Assembly: GCA_029204225.1 (NCBI GenBank) | Contig: CM055103.1 | Coordinates: 42,783,104 to 42,847,103 of the forward strand | Reading direction: 5' to 3' | Length of the DNA: 64,000 nucleotides | From: Diphasiastrum complanatum | Lineage: Eukaryota; Streptophyta; Lycopodiopsida; Lycopodiales; Lycopodiaceae | Part shown: one piece after another, positions 21,101-31,848 of the stretch | Position numbering within the stretch: position 1 is the first letter of the stretch | How the letters are laid out: each line of letters begins with the position of its first letter | Translations under genes and position numbers: made by a program | The notes under the pieces: generated by a model | What the model saw: only the letters and a program-made list of their open reading frames with translations | Database searches by the model: none | What the model was told of the DNA's origin: nothing

Positions 21101-22870
21101 TTTAAACTTCCTATCCCTTGGTTTCCATCTATATGACAAAGAATCAGGCTTCATTTGTTTGAAAGCGAATTTCACAAGTTTACTTATAAATTTTTAATCC
21201 ATCGGGGCCATTTAATGGAATATTCTCATAGCATCTAGCTATGTTAGTTGTCCACATATCATTAATCGGAATCAAAATATTGAGATAGAATTCGGAAGAT
21301 GAATCGCACTGCCAAAGAAGATTAGTGTCCACATTAAGGATACTCTGGTAAGTATTTGTCTTAAGACTTGCTCCCTCCATGAGGAGAGGAGTCAGCATAC
21401 CAAGAGCTCTAGTCAAGCGAGTGGCTAATTTTGAGAAATAGTAGTCATGTGCATTTGTAATCCATCTAAAAGTGTTTTTGTGGGCTTCAAATGTACATAG
21501 AATAAGTGGAAGAATATCTTTGCCATGTAAATTGTCTGGTATTGACTTGTCAAAGGAAATTATTGTTGTGCTCATAGAGGTTTCGATTGAATTATCAATT
21601 TCATCAAGATAAGGAGCAAAGTCCGGGCTAGACAATCTTTCTAAGGCAAGACTTCTGACAAACTGAATGCATATAAAGCTAGGATTGTGTTGCGCTTTAT
21701 CTACGCCATTGATATATAAATGAGAAATAATCCAATTAATTTCGTTCATAGCATCTTTCAATTGATTCCCAGACAAAGAGTTGCAATGTAGCCATTTAGT
21801 ATTTCTCAAGTATTTAAAAGCCATATTCTTATATATAAGTGCATGTTCAACTTGAGTATCCATATCAATGTCTTTGTAAGAAGGTAATAAAGCTGCTAAT
21901 TTTAACCAACCATGATAAAGTTCAGTCACCACCTCATTAATATTGGATAATCGTAAAGCAATATGATTCAATCCTTTGCACAAATCTTTTCTTAGTGCTT
22001 TATTGTAAACAATTTTGCAATCCATAAAGATAACATGATAAATTTATTTGAGACAAACCCCTTTAAACGTTTACTTGTAGAACAACAGCATGTAGTATTA
22101 TCTATAAAGTTGAAATCGCAAAAAACATCATAAGGTTTGTACCAACGAGATTTGATATGAGGCATATAAGTCTAACCAAAAATGATATCATCAAAGAAAT
22201 CATCAATAGAGCCAAAAATATATAGTAAAGTCTTGGCATAAAACTGCTTGACATTGATATTCTCAAAACACCTATTACAATAACATAAATGTAAAAATGC
22301 CTTCCCTTTATCGATATGATTGCTAAGCTGAACCCGCTTCACAGCATTGACGACAAACACCCTTCTTATTTCTTCTTCGTCCTGCACAAGGATCAATCCC
22401 TACAGAAGTTAAGTTTTTTCACTGGTAATTCTTCCTTTCCACTGTTGCTTTGTCCACCTTTGCCTCTGTACATTATATATTTTCTTTTCTTGTTGCCACT
22501 TCCGGAAACTACTGAGCTTCGATTGTTTAGGTTAAAAGTTCCAGTCCTCTTGTTAGAATGCTGAAAGTATTTGTCTTGAAGAGTAGAGAAGCTCGGTTTT
22601 TTAGTAATCTTTAAATCTCCCATATATTTTCAGCATCCTCGAGTTTGGAAAGGAGTTTGCAAGATGGTTCAAGCGACAGTTCTATGGAAGCATCGATCCT
22701 ATATTGCCTAATGTAAAGGAAGGTATTATGGGCTTTCACTACATCCCTAGCTGTTTTATGTAGCCAAAGAAAAAATGTGTTAATTTGATTTTGCATGGAG
22801 GCACTGGGAAAGAATTTTCCAAGGTTGTTCATCATAAACCAGACAGCATGGTCAAACCAGATAATGGAGG
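21101..22870 (-). pseudogene. rvt-like cellular reverse-transcriptase-related pseudogene (tentative)
   Basis: Minus-strand protein-like sequence runs from about 22870 down to 21101 across several frames. The best-kept part is 281 codons (22025-21180). It contains FRWITNAHDYYFSKLATRL, which fits fingers motif 2 of RT-like enzymes, and further on WTTNIARCYENIPLNGPDGL, which fits palm motif A. The position of the usual catalytic aspartate reads N (TTNIARCYE). One extra A in an A-run near 21192 ends that frame; allowing for it, the sequence continues FISKLVKFAFKQMKPDSLSY and stops at 21101. Upstream pieces (QNQINTFFLWLHKTARDVVK, then KAFLHLCYCNRCFENINVKQ) need frameshifts near 22615, 22395 and 22030 and a stop at 22172. 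The general form resembles single-copy eukaryotic rvt genes rather than copia, gypsy or LINE RT. Motifs B and C are missing, probably cut by Gypsy-B. Family assignment is from memory of motif layout, not a search. Confidence 0.5.
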
Positions 22871-23459
22871 AATTGCTTTTTACTCACGTTTTGACTCATG
22901 TTTTTGACTCACGTTTGTCTAAAATATTGTTGAGATTGAATATGAAATGTGTTCACAACCTACTTATGACTTGTTTAATCTATACTGGACTACAAAAGAC
23001 ACTCAAAGTAGAGGAAGCTAAGTAGGAATCAATAGGTTTTCTAGCCAAAAAGAAATAAAGACCAATTTTATCTTGTTTCAAGTTATATTTTGGGCAAACA
23101 TCTTCTAACTAATTGGTTGTCCAAGGTGGTTCTGATACGCAAGAACAAAAAATTAAGAGCTCAATTTTCTCTTAAGAGGCAATTTGGCACAATGATAAAC
23201 TAATTCATAGATAGCATGTTTGATGGTGCATTTACAAGCCTATCAAACTCTAAATTTAATCACTTATTAGATACTAGTCTTGATAATCATTTAAATTTGA
23301 GATGCCATTGATGGATCAAACAAATTATACCCAAGTTTTAGGGATGAACACTAGATTTGTAGAAGGGACATGTTTTTGTCCCAATATGTCATCCTTTCAA
23401 ACAAGTATTTTTTTCAACTACATACGAGTTGGTTAGGACTTCCTTCTATCTCCTCTTGT
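22871..23459. other. No gene recognised
   Basis: AT-rich sequence with no motif that I can assign. It may hold the upstream part of the rvt-like pseudogene, but no frame supports that. Confidence 0.4.
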
Positions 23460-24800
23460 TGGATGATTTTGCTTGCCCATTTTCACGAGGATAATATGGT
23501 GTGCTGAATTGGTGGATCATTTAGAATTCCTCTAATAGGACCTTGATGGTCTCATTGACAAAACGGCTTCCGTGATCGCTGACTATCTCCATCAGATCCA
23601 AAGCGCACAATGATGTTTTCGTATAGAGATTTGGCAGTAGATCATGCATCAGCGGTTCGCGCTACCTTGGCTTCTACCCAGTTGGTGAGGTAATCTGTAG
23701 CCACGATGATATATCGGGCTTGTGAGCTTCTTGCAGCTGGATGGATGGGACTGATGTAGCCCAATTCCCACTTCTTGAATGGTTCTTGAGCTAGAACTGG
23801 ATGTAATAGATCAGAGTTCAGCCTGGTTGGTCTCCTAGCTCGTTGGCACACATCACATTTTCGTAGGTGTTCTTTCGTGTCTTTATGAATTGTCAACCAC
23901 CAGCATCCTGATTGCAAGATCTTGCGAACGATAATGTCAGATGCGAAATGACCAACACCCATGCCTTCATGTGAGAGTGAAATGATTTGGGTGGTCTCAT
24001 GTGGATTAATACACCTTCGGAGGATGCTATCTGATCCTCGTTGAGCTGATAAGGTCTAGCCTTTAGTATCAATTTTCATGTTCTGCCTTTGGTAGAGATT
24101 TATCTGGTTGGCCTCGCATTAGATATTCCACTATATCAGTGGCCCATTCTAGTATTGTAGCAATGTAGAACAAGGAAGCATCTAGTAGTTTATCAGCAGG
24201 TTGGGTTAGTGTTTCCTTCTCTTTGATTCGCAACACATGATGTGTCATATAATGTTGCTTTCCCTTGTGCTCCACTATCCGAAAATCAAACTCCAACAAT
24301 GGTAGCAACCATCAAGTGATTCGCCCAATGTTGCAAGTTTTATTAACTAGATAGAGCAAGAGTTGATGGTCCGTATAAAATGCAAAATGTGTGGCCATCC
24401 AATAATGTCTAAACTTCTTAACCGCATAAATCATGGCCAGTGCTTTCTGCTCTATGGTTGAGTAGTTCATTTCTGATTCACTGAGTTGTCGACTGGCAAA
24501 TCGGATTGATAAGTCCTTTTTTCACTCTCCTGGTTGGGTTAAGATGGCTCCCACTACATACTTTGAAGCATTAGTGTGCATATGAAATTCTATTGTCCAA
24601 TTGGGCGGTCGTAAGATTGGTGCAGAGACCAATGCATCCTTAAGCTTTTGTGGAATCTAGCTCTAATTTCACCAATCAGCTAGAATGCTCTTTGCTTGAG
24701 ATGCAATCCATAGGAACTCTCCGAGGGATAAGTTCATATGGCTAGTTAGTAGACTGGTGAGCACTCTTGTTTGTGGAACCTCAGGCTCTCCCATCTGAAA
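23460..24800 (-). pseudogene. Gypsy-C RNase H-integrase fragment
   Basis: Minus-strand fragment of a Ty3/gypsy polyprotein. From about 24640 downward: FHMHTNASKYVVGAILTQPG (RNase H; the usual HTDAS aspartate reads N), an in-frame stop, then IRFASRQLSESEMNYSTIEQ and FAFYTDHQLLLYLVNKT. From about 24300: LLEFDFRIVEHKGKQHYMTH. Integrase follows at 23962-23642 with its zinc-binding part (HFASDIIVRKIL...CDVCQRARRP) and the core KWELGYISPIHPA...IIVATDYLTNWVEAK, where the expected catalytic D of the first motif appears as G-Y. The frame decays after 23642. Gag, protease and LTRs are missing. It resembles the RNase H/integrase of Gypsy-D. Confidence 0.8.
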
Positions 24801-24984
24801 AGGTATTTCATGATGGTGTAGATAGACATTAAGATCTGTTCTTAATTGTGAGCCTATGGTGGTAGTATTGGTTCTTCAGTAGCGAGAGGTTCTATAGGTA
24901 CGTCCTTGGCTTGTGCAGCTTCCTCTACGTGTGCCTCCTGTATCCAATGGCGTATCTTCTGGTATTGTCGTCCTTCCAAAGGAC

Positions 24985-25447
24985 TATGGGCTACAACGAT
25001 GCGAGCTGGGCATCCATGAAACACAATTGTAAGAGCATTTTCGGAGGATGTACCATAGCAAGAGATGCCACTATTCTTTGGGTCAATAAGAAGCAGACCA
25101 TAACTGCCCAATCATCCTGTGAGGAAAAATACGTTGTCACAGCCAAGATGGCTAATGAACTGACATGGCTCAAATAGTTCCTAGATGGACCGGGAGAGAA
25201 CATTGATGAGCCGCTCATTATCTACATGGACAATACATCCACTATATATCTAACGAAGGATCTTGTGTTTCATTCAAGAACGAAACACATCGCGATTAAA
25301 TATCACTTCATCAGGGATCTAGTTGAGACAGACAAATTGAAGACGATGTTTGTTCCAACAAAGCAGATAGTGTTGACATCTTCACAAAGCCTTTGGATAA
25401 GGCAATGTTTGAAAGGCAGAGAGCAAGCCTGCGAATACAACAACTAA
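24985..25447 (+). pseudogene. Copia RNase H C-terminal fragment
   Basis: The plus strand reads GYNDASWASMKHNCKSIFGG, ILWVNKKQTITAQSSCEEKY and MANELTWLK, a stop, then the MDNTSTIYLTKDLVFHSRTK and HIAIKYHFIRDLV segment. After a frameshift near 25370 the classical copia end DIFTKPLDKAMFE appears. This is RNase H plus the C-terminus of a copia pol, on the opposite strand to Gypsy-C. No LTR could be assigned to it. Confidence 0.8.
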
Positions 25448-26500
25448 TAAGAAAAAAGGACCCACCATCCGGTTTCGTTATCACCAAGGGAATAATATAT
25501 TTTTAGATCTGGAAAAGGTCCAAGCGATGATGATCCAACATTACCAAGTTAAAATAGATGGTAAGACAATTTCTTGTAGATTTCAGTTTTTCCTTGTATG
25601 CTTTCTTTCAATGAATATGTCATCGTATGTTGTCATTAATAAAATATGGTTTTGCAGACTGTGATGAGAAAGTTGTATTTGTTATTAAGTTGGATGAGGG
25701 AGGAATCATAAAAGGTCACAAACTTGAACATGCGACAATCACATTGATGAACTAAGCATTGCAACCATTTTGCACAAGTGATTCAAATGAATTTAGTGTG
25801 CAATCCAAAAACCACATGTGATGGACAACTGCATTTGAGGTTCATATGGAGACTCATGAAGTGCTAAAGTGGATATTTGAACGATGTAATATATCTAAGG
25901 TAATCCTTGCTCAAAATGAAGGCAAATTGCTAAGTGTAGATGGGCAAAGCTGTACTGTCGAATGACACCTGGCTGCTGATCTAAAAGCCTTGAAATGCAT
26001 GTTTGGTTGTGATCTCAGTGCAAATGCAAAACATTTTTGCTTATATTGTATACTTTCATGTTCATCATATTAATTTCGCAATAATTTCAACCTAATGTAG
26101 GAGGCAGTTGAAATTGATGAGTTTGTTATGCGTAAAGGCGGTGTTCGTGAAAAAACAGATGGAACAGGACTGGACAAATATATGGCCCACTACATTGGAC
26201 AATTTCCAAATGATTTCATTCTCTGTTTTAGCATCAGGTATAGTCTAAAAGGACAAGTAGAGCTAATGAAATACAAAGCACTATCAAAACACATCTCATA
26301 GGTGGAGCTATCAGCATCAGCGTCGAAGGCGTACTATGTTCTACAAAGAGCAGTATTGAATGACATATGTCCGGGCTTCGAGTCCCGGCTAGATCTCTCG
26401 GCATTAGTTGGTCCTTACAAGGATGAGTTTAATGCTCAAGAATTAGCCTTAGAAATTTTGAAACCAATTGTAGTTATAGAAGAGAGATCAGAGAACTGGA
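25446..26500 (+). pseudogene. Intron-containing gene remnant of unknown class
   Basis: An open stretch (GPTIRFRYHQGNNIFLDLEK, then VQAMMIQHYQVKID) ends at 25560 on GATG|GTAAGA. A clean intron follows, 25561-25657 (GTAAGA...TTTTGCAG), and the frame continues across the splice as D-DCDEKVVFVIKLDEGG. Exon 2 carries VDGQSCTVE, a stop where W would fit, then HLAADLKALKCMF and AKHFCLYC. Two further stops (after TLMN and NHM) lie inside it. A second possible acceptor (TAATGTAG, 26093-26100) opens a segment DEFVMRKGGVREKTDGTGLD, and 26302-26500 is open again. The DLK...CxxC arrangement recalls some eukaryotic transposase-like ORFs, but I cannot name a family. It could also be a host gene. Confidence 0.4.
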
Positions 26501-26621
26501 CAACTAGTGAAAACACATTGTACAAGCATATTTCAATATTAATAAATATTGTTTCACTTGTTTGTATATGTTCTAGTATTATCTATGGAATCAAAATCAA
26601 ATTTTCTTTTGACTATCCTAT

Positions 26622-27140
26622 GGTCGCACCTCAGCATGATTTTCACGTTGAGATGCGACCTTTGTCTCAATTTTATGTATGAATGGCCTACGGTCGCGCC
26701 TCAACATGATTTTCACGTTGAGGAGCATCCCTTGTCTCAAATTTTTTTTTGAATGCCTCAATGTGATTTCACGCTAAGGCGTGACCCTTGTCTCAATTTT
26801 ATGTATGAATGGCCTATGGTCGTGCCTCAACATGATTTTCACGTTGAGGCATGTCCCTTGTCTCAATTTTTTTTTTTTGAATGGCCCATGGCCGTGCCTC
26901 AACATGATTTTCATGCTGAGGCGTGACTCCTGTCGCAAAATTTTTCATTAAATCGAATATGGTCATGCCTCAGTGTGATTTTCACGCCGAGGCACGACCA
27001 TTTTCACAAACAAAAATTCCAAATGCCTATAGTCGTGCCTCAGCATGATTTTCACGCTGAGGCACGACCTCTATCACAAAAAGAAATTCCAAATGCTTAT
27101 GTTCATGCCTCAGCATCATTTTCACATTGAGGTGCGACCA
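26622..27140 (+). repeat. Eight-copy, ~70-bp tandem array of hairpins
   Basis: Copies start at about 26622, 26692, 26755, 26819, 26891, 26961, 27031 and 27101. Each contains an inverted repeat with GCCTCAGC and GCTGAGGC arms around ATGATTTTCAC. The best copy pairs 27032-27044 with 27056-27068 (13 bp perfect), with three further pairs inside the loop. The array ends just before a copia PBS at 27190, so it probably lies in the U3/R region of the Copia-C LTR. Confidence 0.85.
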
Positions 27141-27189
27141 TTGTCACAAATTTTTTTTTCCAAATGCCCCACACATGTGAATTGTCACA

Positions 27190-27202
27190 TGGTATTAGAG
27201 CC
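27190..27202 (+). promoter_or_regulatory. Copia-C primer-binding site
   Basis: TGGTATTAGAGCC, identical to the Copia-B PBS. It follows a sequence ending TTGTCACA, a plausible LTR end at 27189. The 5' boundary of that LTR is not identified. Confidence 0.75.
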
Positions 27203-27924
27203 TACCCAAGTGTTTGATGCCTATTTCATCCAAAGTTTCAAAAATTTCATGAAAATCAAGATCTAGAGAGAATTGTTTGCATCTCCCATGCTATCTCAAG
27301 CAAATTTGGATCAAAAGGGTTCATCATCACAAGGATTGAATCAGTTCTGACATTGTACAGATTTTCCTACTCAAACACGTATGAAGGACAACCCAATTCA
27401 TTTTGCTAGTTCTCTTCCATATGAGATCCAAATCCAAAGGTTGATAGCTAGTTTCAAAGCTATTTGAGTCTAGTTTGTGTAGCAATTGATTTAATAGAGA
27501 TTGGATCTCCCAATCAAAAGTTATAATCAATTGAATCAAGGTGGGTAGGGCACCCAACCTGTTGGACACTTTTACTTTTGACTCTATCATGCTTGTCAAT
27601 CTCAATTCTAGGCTTGCCATCAATTTTCTTGAGATCTAGTCATCAGTTTGAGGTTATAGCCATTTCTTTCATACAATTGGCTTGTATTTGAGTGATTTGT
27701 GGATTCCTGGAGTGTTTCACACATGCCAAAGATAGGTTGACCCAAGCTTTGCCCATACTTCATCAATTAATGTGAGATTGAGAGATTGAAAAAGCTAGTG
27801 AGGTCCATCTCACACTTTGTTGCAAGATTTTGCATAGGAGTTGGTAATACACTCTTATTGAATCCTATAGTGAGAGATAAAGCAACATTTTCTTGTTCAA
27901 ATCACAAGGAGTCTTCACTATTGC

Positions 27925-28966
27925 ATGACATCTATGGGTTCCTATCTATTGGAATCTAGTAAAAGGCTATCTACCTCCAACTATTCTATTTGGAAGGTAA
28001 GGATGGAGTCTATTCTAACACTCCAAGATGTGATGAAGGTCTCCAATGAGATTTTGAGGGAGATCGGCCAAGGATGCTTGGGATAATCTCAAAGAAATCT
28101 ATGAGGCCAAGAATACCTCAAGACTCCTCACTCTTAGAAATAAACTCTTCCAAATTTCTCAAAAGAGTGATGAGAGTTTAACTAATTATGTTATGAGAGT
28201 GAAAGATACTCATAGGGAGCTTGCTTTTATTGGAGATTCTATAAAGCAAAGTGAGCTAGTCCAACTCATACTTAATGGCTTGAGAGATGAGTGTGAGGAC
28301 CTTGTCCAATCCTATGCCATCAAGGAGGATCTACCCACTTTGGAGGCTTTGCAAGGAGTGCTGATAGCTAAAGAATCAAGGCATGAGAACAAGCTATTAA
28401 GGATGGAGAATTATCACTCAATCATAATGGTGATGGCAAAGCTCAAAGCACAAAGGGAGGAGCAAAAAGCAACACCAACACTTCTCTAAGGTCAAAGCAA
28501 AAGATAAAGACCAAGATGGAGAGGAGGTTGACACCTCTCATGCTTCTACCTCATTGAAGAAGAAGAATGTCAAATGTTTCTTTTGTGTCAAGGTGGGTCA
28601 CTGTGCTACAAATTGCTTCAAGAAAAAACATCAATTCAAGCAAGCCAACATTTCAAATTAGAAAGAAGAGTCTATTGCAAGTGATCATGAAAGAGATCTC
28701 CAATGGTTTCTAGTTTTTCATCTACACCTTTCAAGAATGATGGATCTTGGTACATTGATAGTGGAGCATCATCATGTACGTGTAGCTCCAAGGAGTCCTT
28801 CACATCTATTATGCCTTATGGAGGAGCTAAGAAGACTATCTATACAACAAATGACCAAGAATGCAATATAGAAGACATAGGGAGTATTCCCTTGAAGACC
28901 TCATCTTCCAAAGGTCTTCTCTCAACAAGATTCTCTTTGTGCCTAATCTTACAAAGAACCTCATAA
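27925..28966 (+). pseudogene. Copia-C gag-protease
   Basis: Gag starts at 27925. Early in gag, LTLQDVMKVSNEILREIG replaces about 50 residues present in Copia-B, so an internal deletion of roughly 130-150 bp occurred. Several frameshifts follow. The middle part is open at 28193-28489 (RELAFIGDSIKQSELVQLIL). The knuckle CFFCVKVGHCATNC keeps all four metal ligands. Protease reads GSWYIDSGASSCTCSS, with the DSG catalytic triplet kept but the following HMTS changed. Confidence 0.85.
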
Positions 28967-30073
28967 GAGTTGGACAACTTCTCGATGGTGGCCTTGATGT
29001 GAAATTCAATATTGATACTTGTATTATCAAGAGAAATGATGAGATCCTTGCACAAGGATCAAGATTTGGAGGCATATACAAGCTTGATCCAAGAGAGAGT
29101 TGTGATAATGCTTATGTGACAAAGCTTTCCAAGGAGGAGTTATGGCATAGGAGGTTGGGACATCCCAACTACAAATCCATGCTTTCTATGAGCAAAGAAG
29201 CCAAGGCTATTGGCTTACCAAAGAATCTTTCCAAGGAGATCAAGCCATGTGAGGCTTGTGCAATTGCAAAATCACACAAGAAAGCGTATCAAAGATCCTC
29301 TATCAAAAGCACACATCCTTTGGAGTCGATACACTCAGATGTGCACTTCTCATCATCCAAAAGCAAGGAGGGGGGGGGGGGGGGGGGGGGGGGGTGGGAG
29401 GAGCCACTTGCTTTGTGACATTTATTGATGACTTCACAAGATATACATGGCTATATCTTCTTTCTTCTAAATATTTGTTGTATGATAACTTCATTATATT
29501 CAAAGCATATGTTGAGAAGAAATCCTCATTGAAGATCAAGGCTTTGAGGTGTGATGGAGAGGAGAGTATATCTCCAACAAATTCCATGACTATTGTGAGC
29601 AAGAAGGTATAAAGAGGGAGTTTTCTTTTGCTTACTCACCATCTCAAAATGGAGTGGCTGAGAGAAAGAATAGGTCCTTATGTGAATGTGCAAAAGCCAT
29701 AAGAATTGAACCATCTTTGCCTAAAGACTTTTGGGGAGAAGCTATTAATTGTGCAAATAATCTTTGCAATAGGCTCCCACATCTTGCTCTTGAAGTAAGG
29801 ACACCATATGAGGTCTTATTCAAAAATAAGCCTAAGGTTGATCACCTTAGAGTATTTGGCACTAGTTTCTTTGTACATGTTCCCTTGGAAACAAGGAAGA
29901 AAGATGATCTATGCTCTAGCAAAGGGATCATGGTTGGATATTCATCCACCAAAAAGGCTTATAGAGTCTTTGTACTCTCTACTTCACAAGTGATTGAAGC
30001 TTACTCAAAGTCAAGCACAATTATCAGATCCACAATCGAAGAAGAAGATGTTTTGCAGGTATTACAAGCGTAA
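28967..30073 (+). pseudogene. Copia-C integrase with poly-G tract
   Basis: The GAG-pre-integrase (ELWHRRLGHPNYKSMLSMSK) is followed by zinc-binding CEACAIAKSHKKAY and the core HSDVHFSSSKSKE. The reading then hits a run of 25 G (29370-29394), after which TCFVTFIDDFTRYTWLYLLS continues in another frame. Damage at the second catalytic region (RCDGEE where SDNGGE is expected) and a frameshift near 29610 precede NGVAERKNRSLCECAKAIRI. Copia C-terminal motifs run to about 30000. The core is interrupted, so no active enzyme is expected. Confidence 0.85.
29370..29394 (+). repeat. Run of 25 G inside Copia-C integrase
   Basis: Homopolymer G tract at the position where the parental integrase would have a short GG-containing segment. 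It may be replication slippage, or an assembly or sequencing artefact. Confidence 0.95.
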
Positions 30074-30243
30074 TGAAGATCAACATCCATCACTTGAAGG
30101 GGCCGAGATCACAAGTTATCTCAAGATCCATCAACTATCATGCCTATTGAAGACAATCAAGAGATGTTGGGTCGAGATTTGAGGAGGAGTCTCATCGGGT
30201 TTTCACACCTAGGAGGACATCAAGAGAGAGATCCAAGCCCAAG

Positions 30244-30960
30244 ATGCTTTCTTATGTTGACAAAGGCAAGCAAGTGGAGCTTGATTCCACCAACTTTGCA
30301 TGTTTCATCTCACATGAAGAGCCAAAGGATATTGAAGAGGCACTCAATACCAAGGCGTGGTATGAGGCCATGAAGAAAGAATATGAAGCCTTGATCATCA
30401 ACAACACTTGGGAGGTTGTGAATCCTCCATCCAACAAGGACATCATTGGATTCAAGTGGGTATTTCGCATCAAGTATAATAAAGATGGCACCATCAACAA
30501 GTACAATGCAAGATTATGTGCCAAGGGATTTGCTCAAATCCATGGACTTGATTATGAAGAGACCTTTGCACCCATGGAAAAGATGGTGACAATAAGGATT
30601 CTTATATCTCTTGCTACCTATTTCAAGTGGAAGGTGTTCCAATTAGATGTTTCCAATGCATTTCTCAATGGTTATCTTGAAGAGGAAATCTACATGGAAC
30701 AATCTCAAGAATTCATCAAGGATGAATCAAAAGTGTGCTTGCTTTTCAAAAGTCTTTAAGGACTCAAGCAAGCACCAAGATCTTGGTATGTGAGACTCAA
30801 CTCTTTTCTTATCTCACTAGGATTCACTCTTAGTGACTATGATCCTTCCATATATCTAAACTTTGTTGCTAGTGATATTGATATTCATTTCATCTATGTA
30901 GATGACATTATCCCATGTGGAAGTTGTATCAAATTGGTTGAAGAAACCAAAAAAAGCCAC
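30244..30960 (+). pseudogene. Copia-C reverse transcriptase, truncated
   Basis: Open at 30244-30759: WYEAMKKEYEALIINNTWEV, IIGFKWVFRIKYNKDGTINK and VFQLDVSNAFLNGYLEEEIY. A stop at 30757 precedes GLKQAPRSWYVRLNSFLISL. The catalytic region reads FIYVDDIIPCGS. Similarity stops near 30955, where unrelated sequence starts, so the palm/thumb end and RNase H are missing. Confidence 0.87.
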
Positions 30961-31077
30961 AACACAACAAGAGGGGGGTTTAGAGTTGAGTCAAGGAGCA
31001 GACAACATGTTCCAGAGATGTATATTTCCACGTGAATGTTAGATGAATGCTGCACCCAAAAAGACTACCTGGGAGGA

Positions 31078-31376
31078 CTTCCAATTTTCAAAGCTTCATT
31101 GCATACAATTTCTTCCAATACTTCCAATGGATGCAAGGAGCATGAATACTTCCAATCTGCAAAGCTTTGATGCATACAATTGCTTCCAATACTTCCAATG
31201 GAGGCAAGGAGCATGAGTTCTTCCAATTTCCAAAGCTTTGGTGCATATAGTTGTTTCCAATACTTCCAATGGAGGCAAGGAGCAGAGGCCAAGAGTAGAG
31301 GAGTTTGCTGGATTTCCAAAGCTTCACTACATACAGATGCTTCCAATACTTTCAATGGAGGCAAGGAGCATGAGTT
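31078..31376 (+). repeat. ~71-bp tandem repeat upstream of TOM7
   Basis: Four diverged copies. The marker word TCCAAAGCTT or CAAAGCTT appears near 31088, 31159, 31230 and 31315, and each unit carries CTTCCAATACTTCCAATGGA followed by GGCAAGGAGCA. The array lies about 470 bp upstream of the TOM7 start codon. Confidence 0.85.
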
Positions 31377-31660
31377 CGCTGCATGAGAGAGAATAGAAGT
31401 GATAGAAAAGAGGCATCATCAAGGTAGTAATGGAGGCAGTCCTACGTTCAGTTACTTAACCATGCCATATCACCTTGGTTAGGGAAGCTGAAAAGATGCT
31501 CTATTTCAGTTAGTGCTAATTGGAACTGCTAAATGAAACTGTTAGCTAACTGCAGGTGGGGCTGTAGTGTCAGTTCCGAGACCGCTAACGACTAGAAAAA
31601 AAAACGTGTCTCTTGTGAAGTTGGGGCTAAAATGGGCAGAGCTTTGAAGATGTAGCCCCC

Positions 31661-31736
31661 GGCAAGCGAGCCTAGGCCCCCTCCCCAAAAGCCCAAAGGC
31701 AAGCGAGCCTAGGCCTCCTACCCACCATTAGGGTTT
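31661..31736 (+). promoter_or_regulatory. TOM7 promoter elements: duplicated block, site II, telo-box
   Basis: The word GGCAAGCGAGCCTAGGCC occurs at about 31661 and again at about 31698. Between them is AGCCCA (31690-31695; TGGGCT on the other strand), matching plant site II elements. TTAGGGTTT (31728-31736) matches the telo-box. In plants these two motifs commonly co-occur in promoters of genes for ribosomal and mitochondrial proteins, which fits the gene that follows. Transcription start is not determined. Confidence 0.5.
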
Positions 31737-31848
31737 AGGTTTTCCAAGTCCTCCCTGTTTTCTCTTCTCATTTTTCTTCTCTTCTTATCGTGTGCGCGGC
31801 TGGATCGGATCGGAGAAGAAAGGGATAGAAGAAGAAGGAGGTGGAGAG

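Larger units (their letters stand above)
27190..30960 (+). mobile_element. Copia-C, 3'-truncated copia element
   Basis: A PBS at 27190, a leader, and gag-protease-integrase-RT in copia order, all on the plus strand, truncated inside RT near 30950. There is no 3' LTR, RNase H or polypurine tract. It is more decayed than Copia-B but clearly related in leader and gag (the start MTSMGSYLLESSKRLSTSNY compares with MTSINAYLLDTNERLNKTNY). Confidence 0.85.

Noticed and set aside
26622-27140. CRISPR array
   Set aside because: Units of about 70 bp repeat as whole blocks without unique spacers, the genome is plant nuclear, and no cas gene is present.
29303-29602. Minus-strand frame with a poly-proline stretch
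   Set aside because: Shadow of the 25-G run inside the Copia-C integrase.
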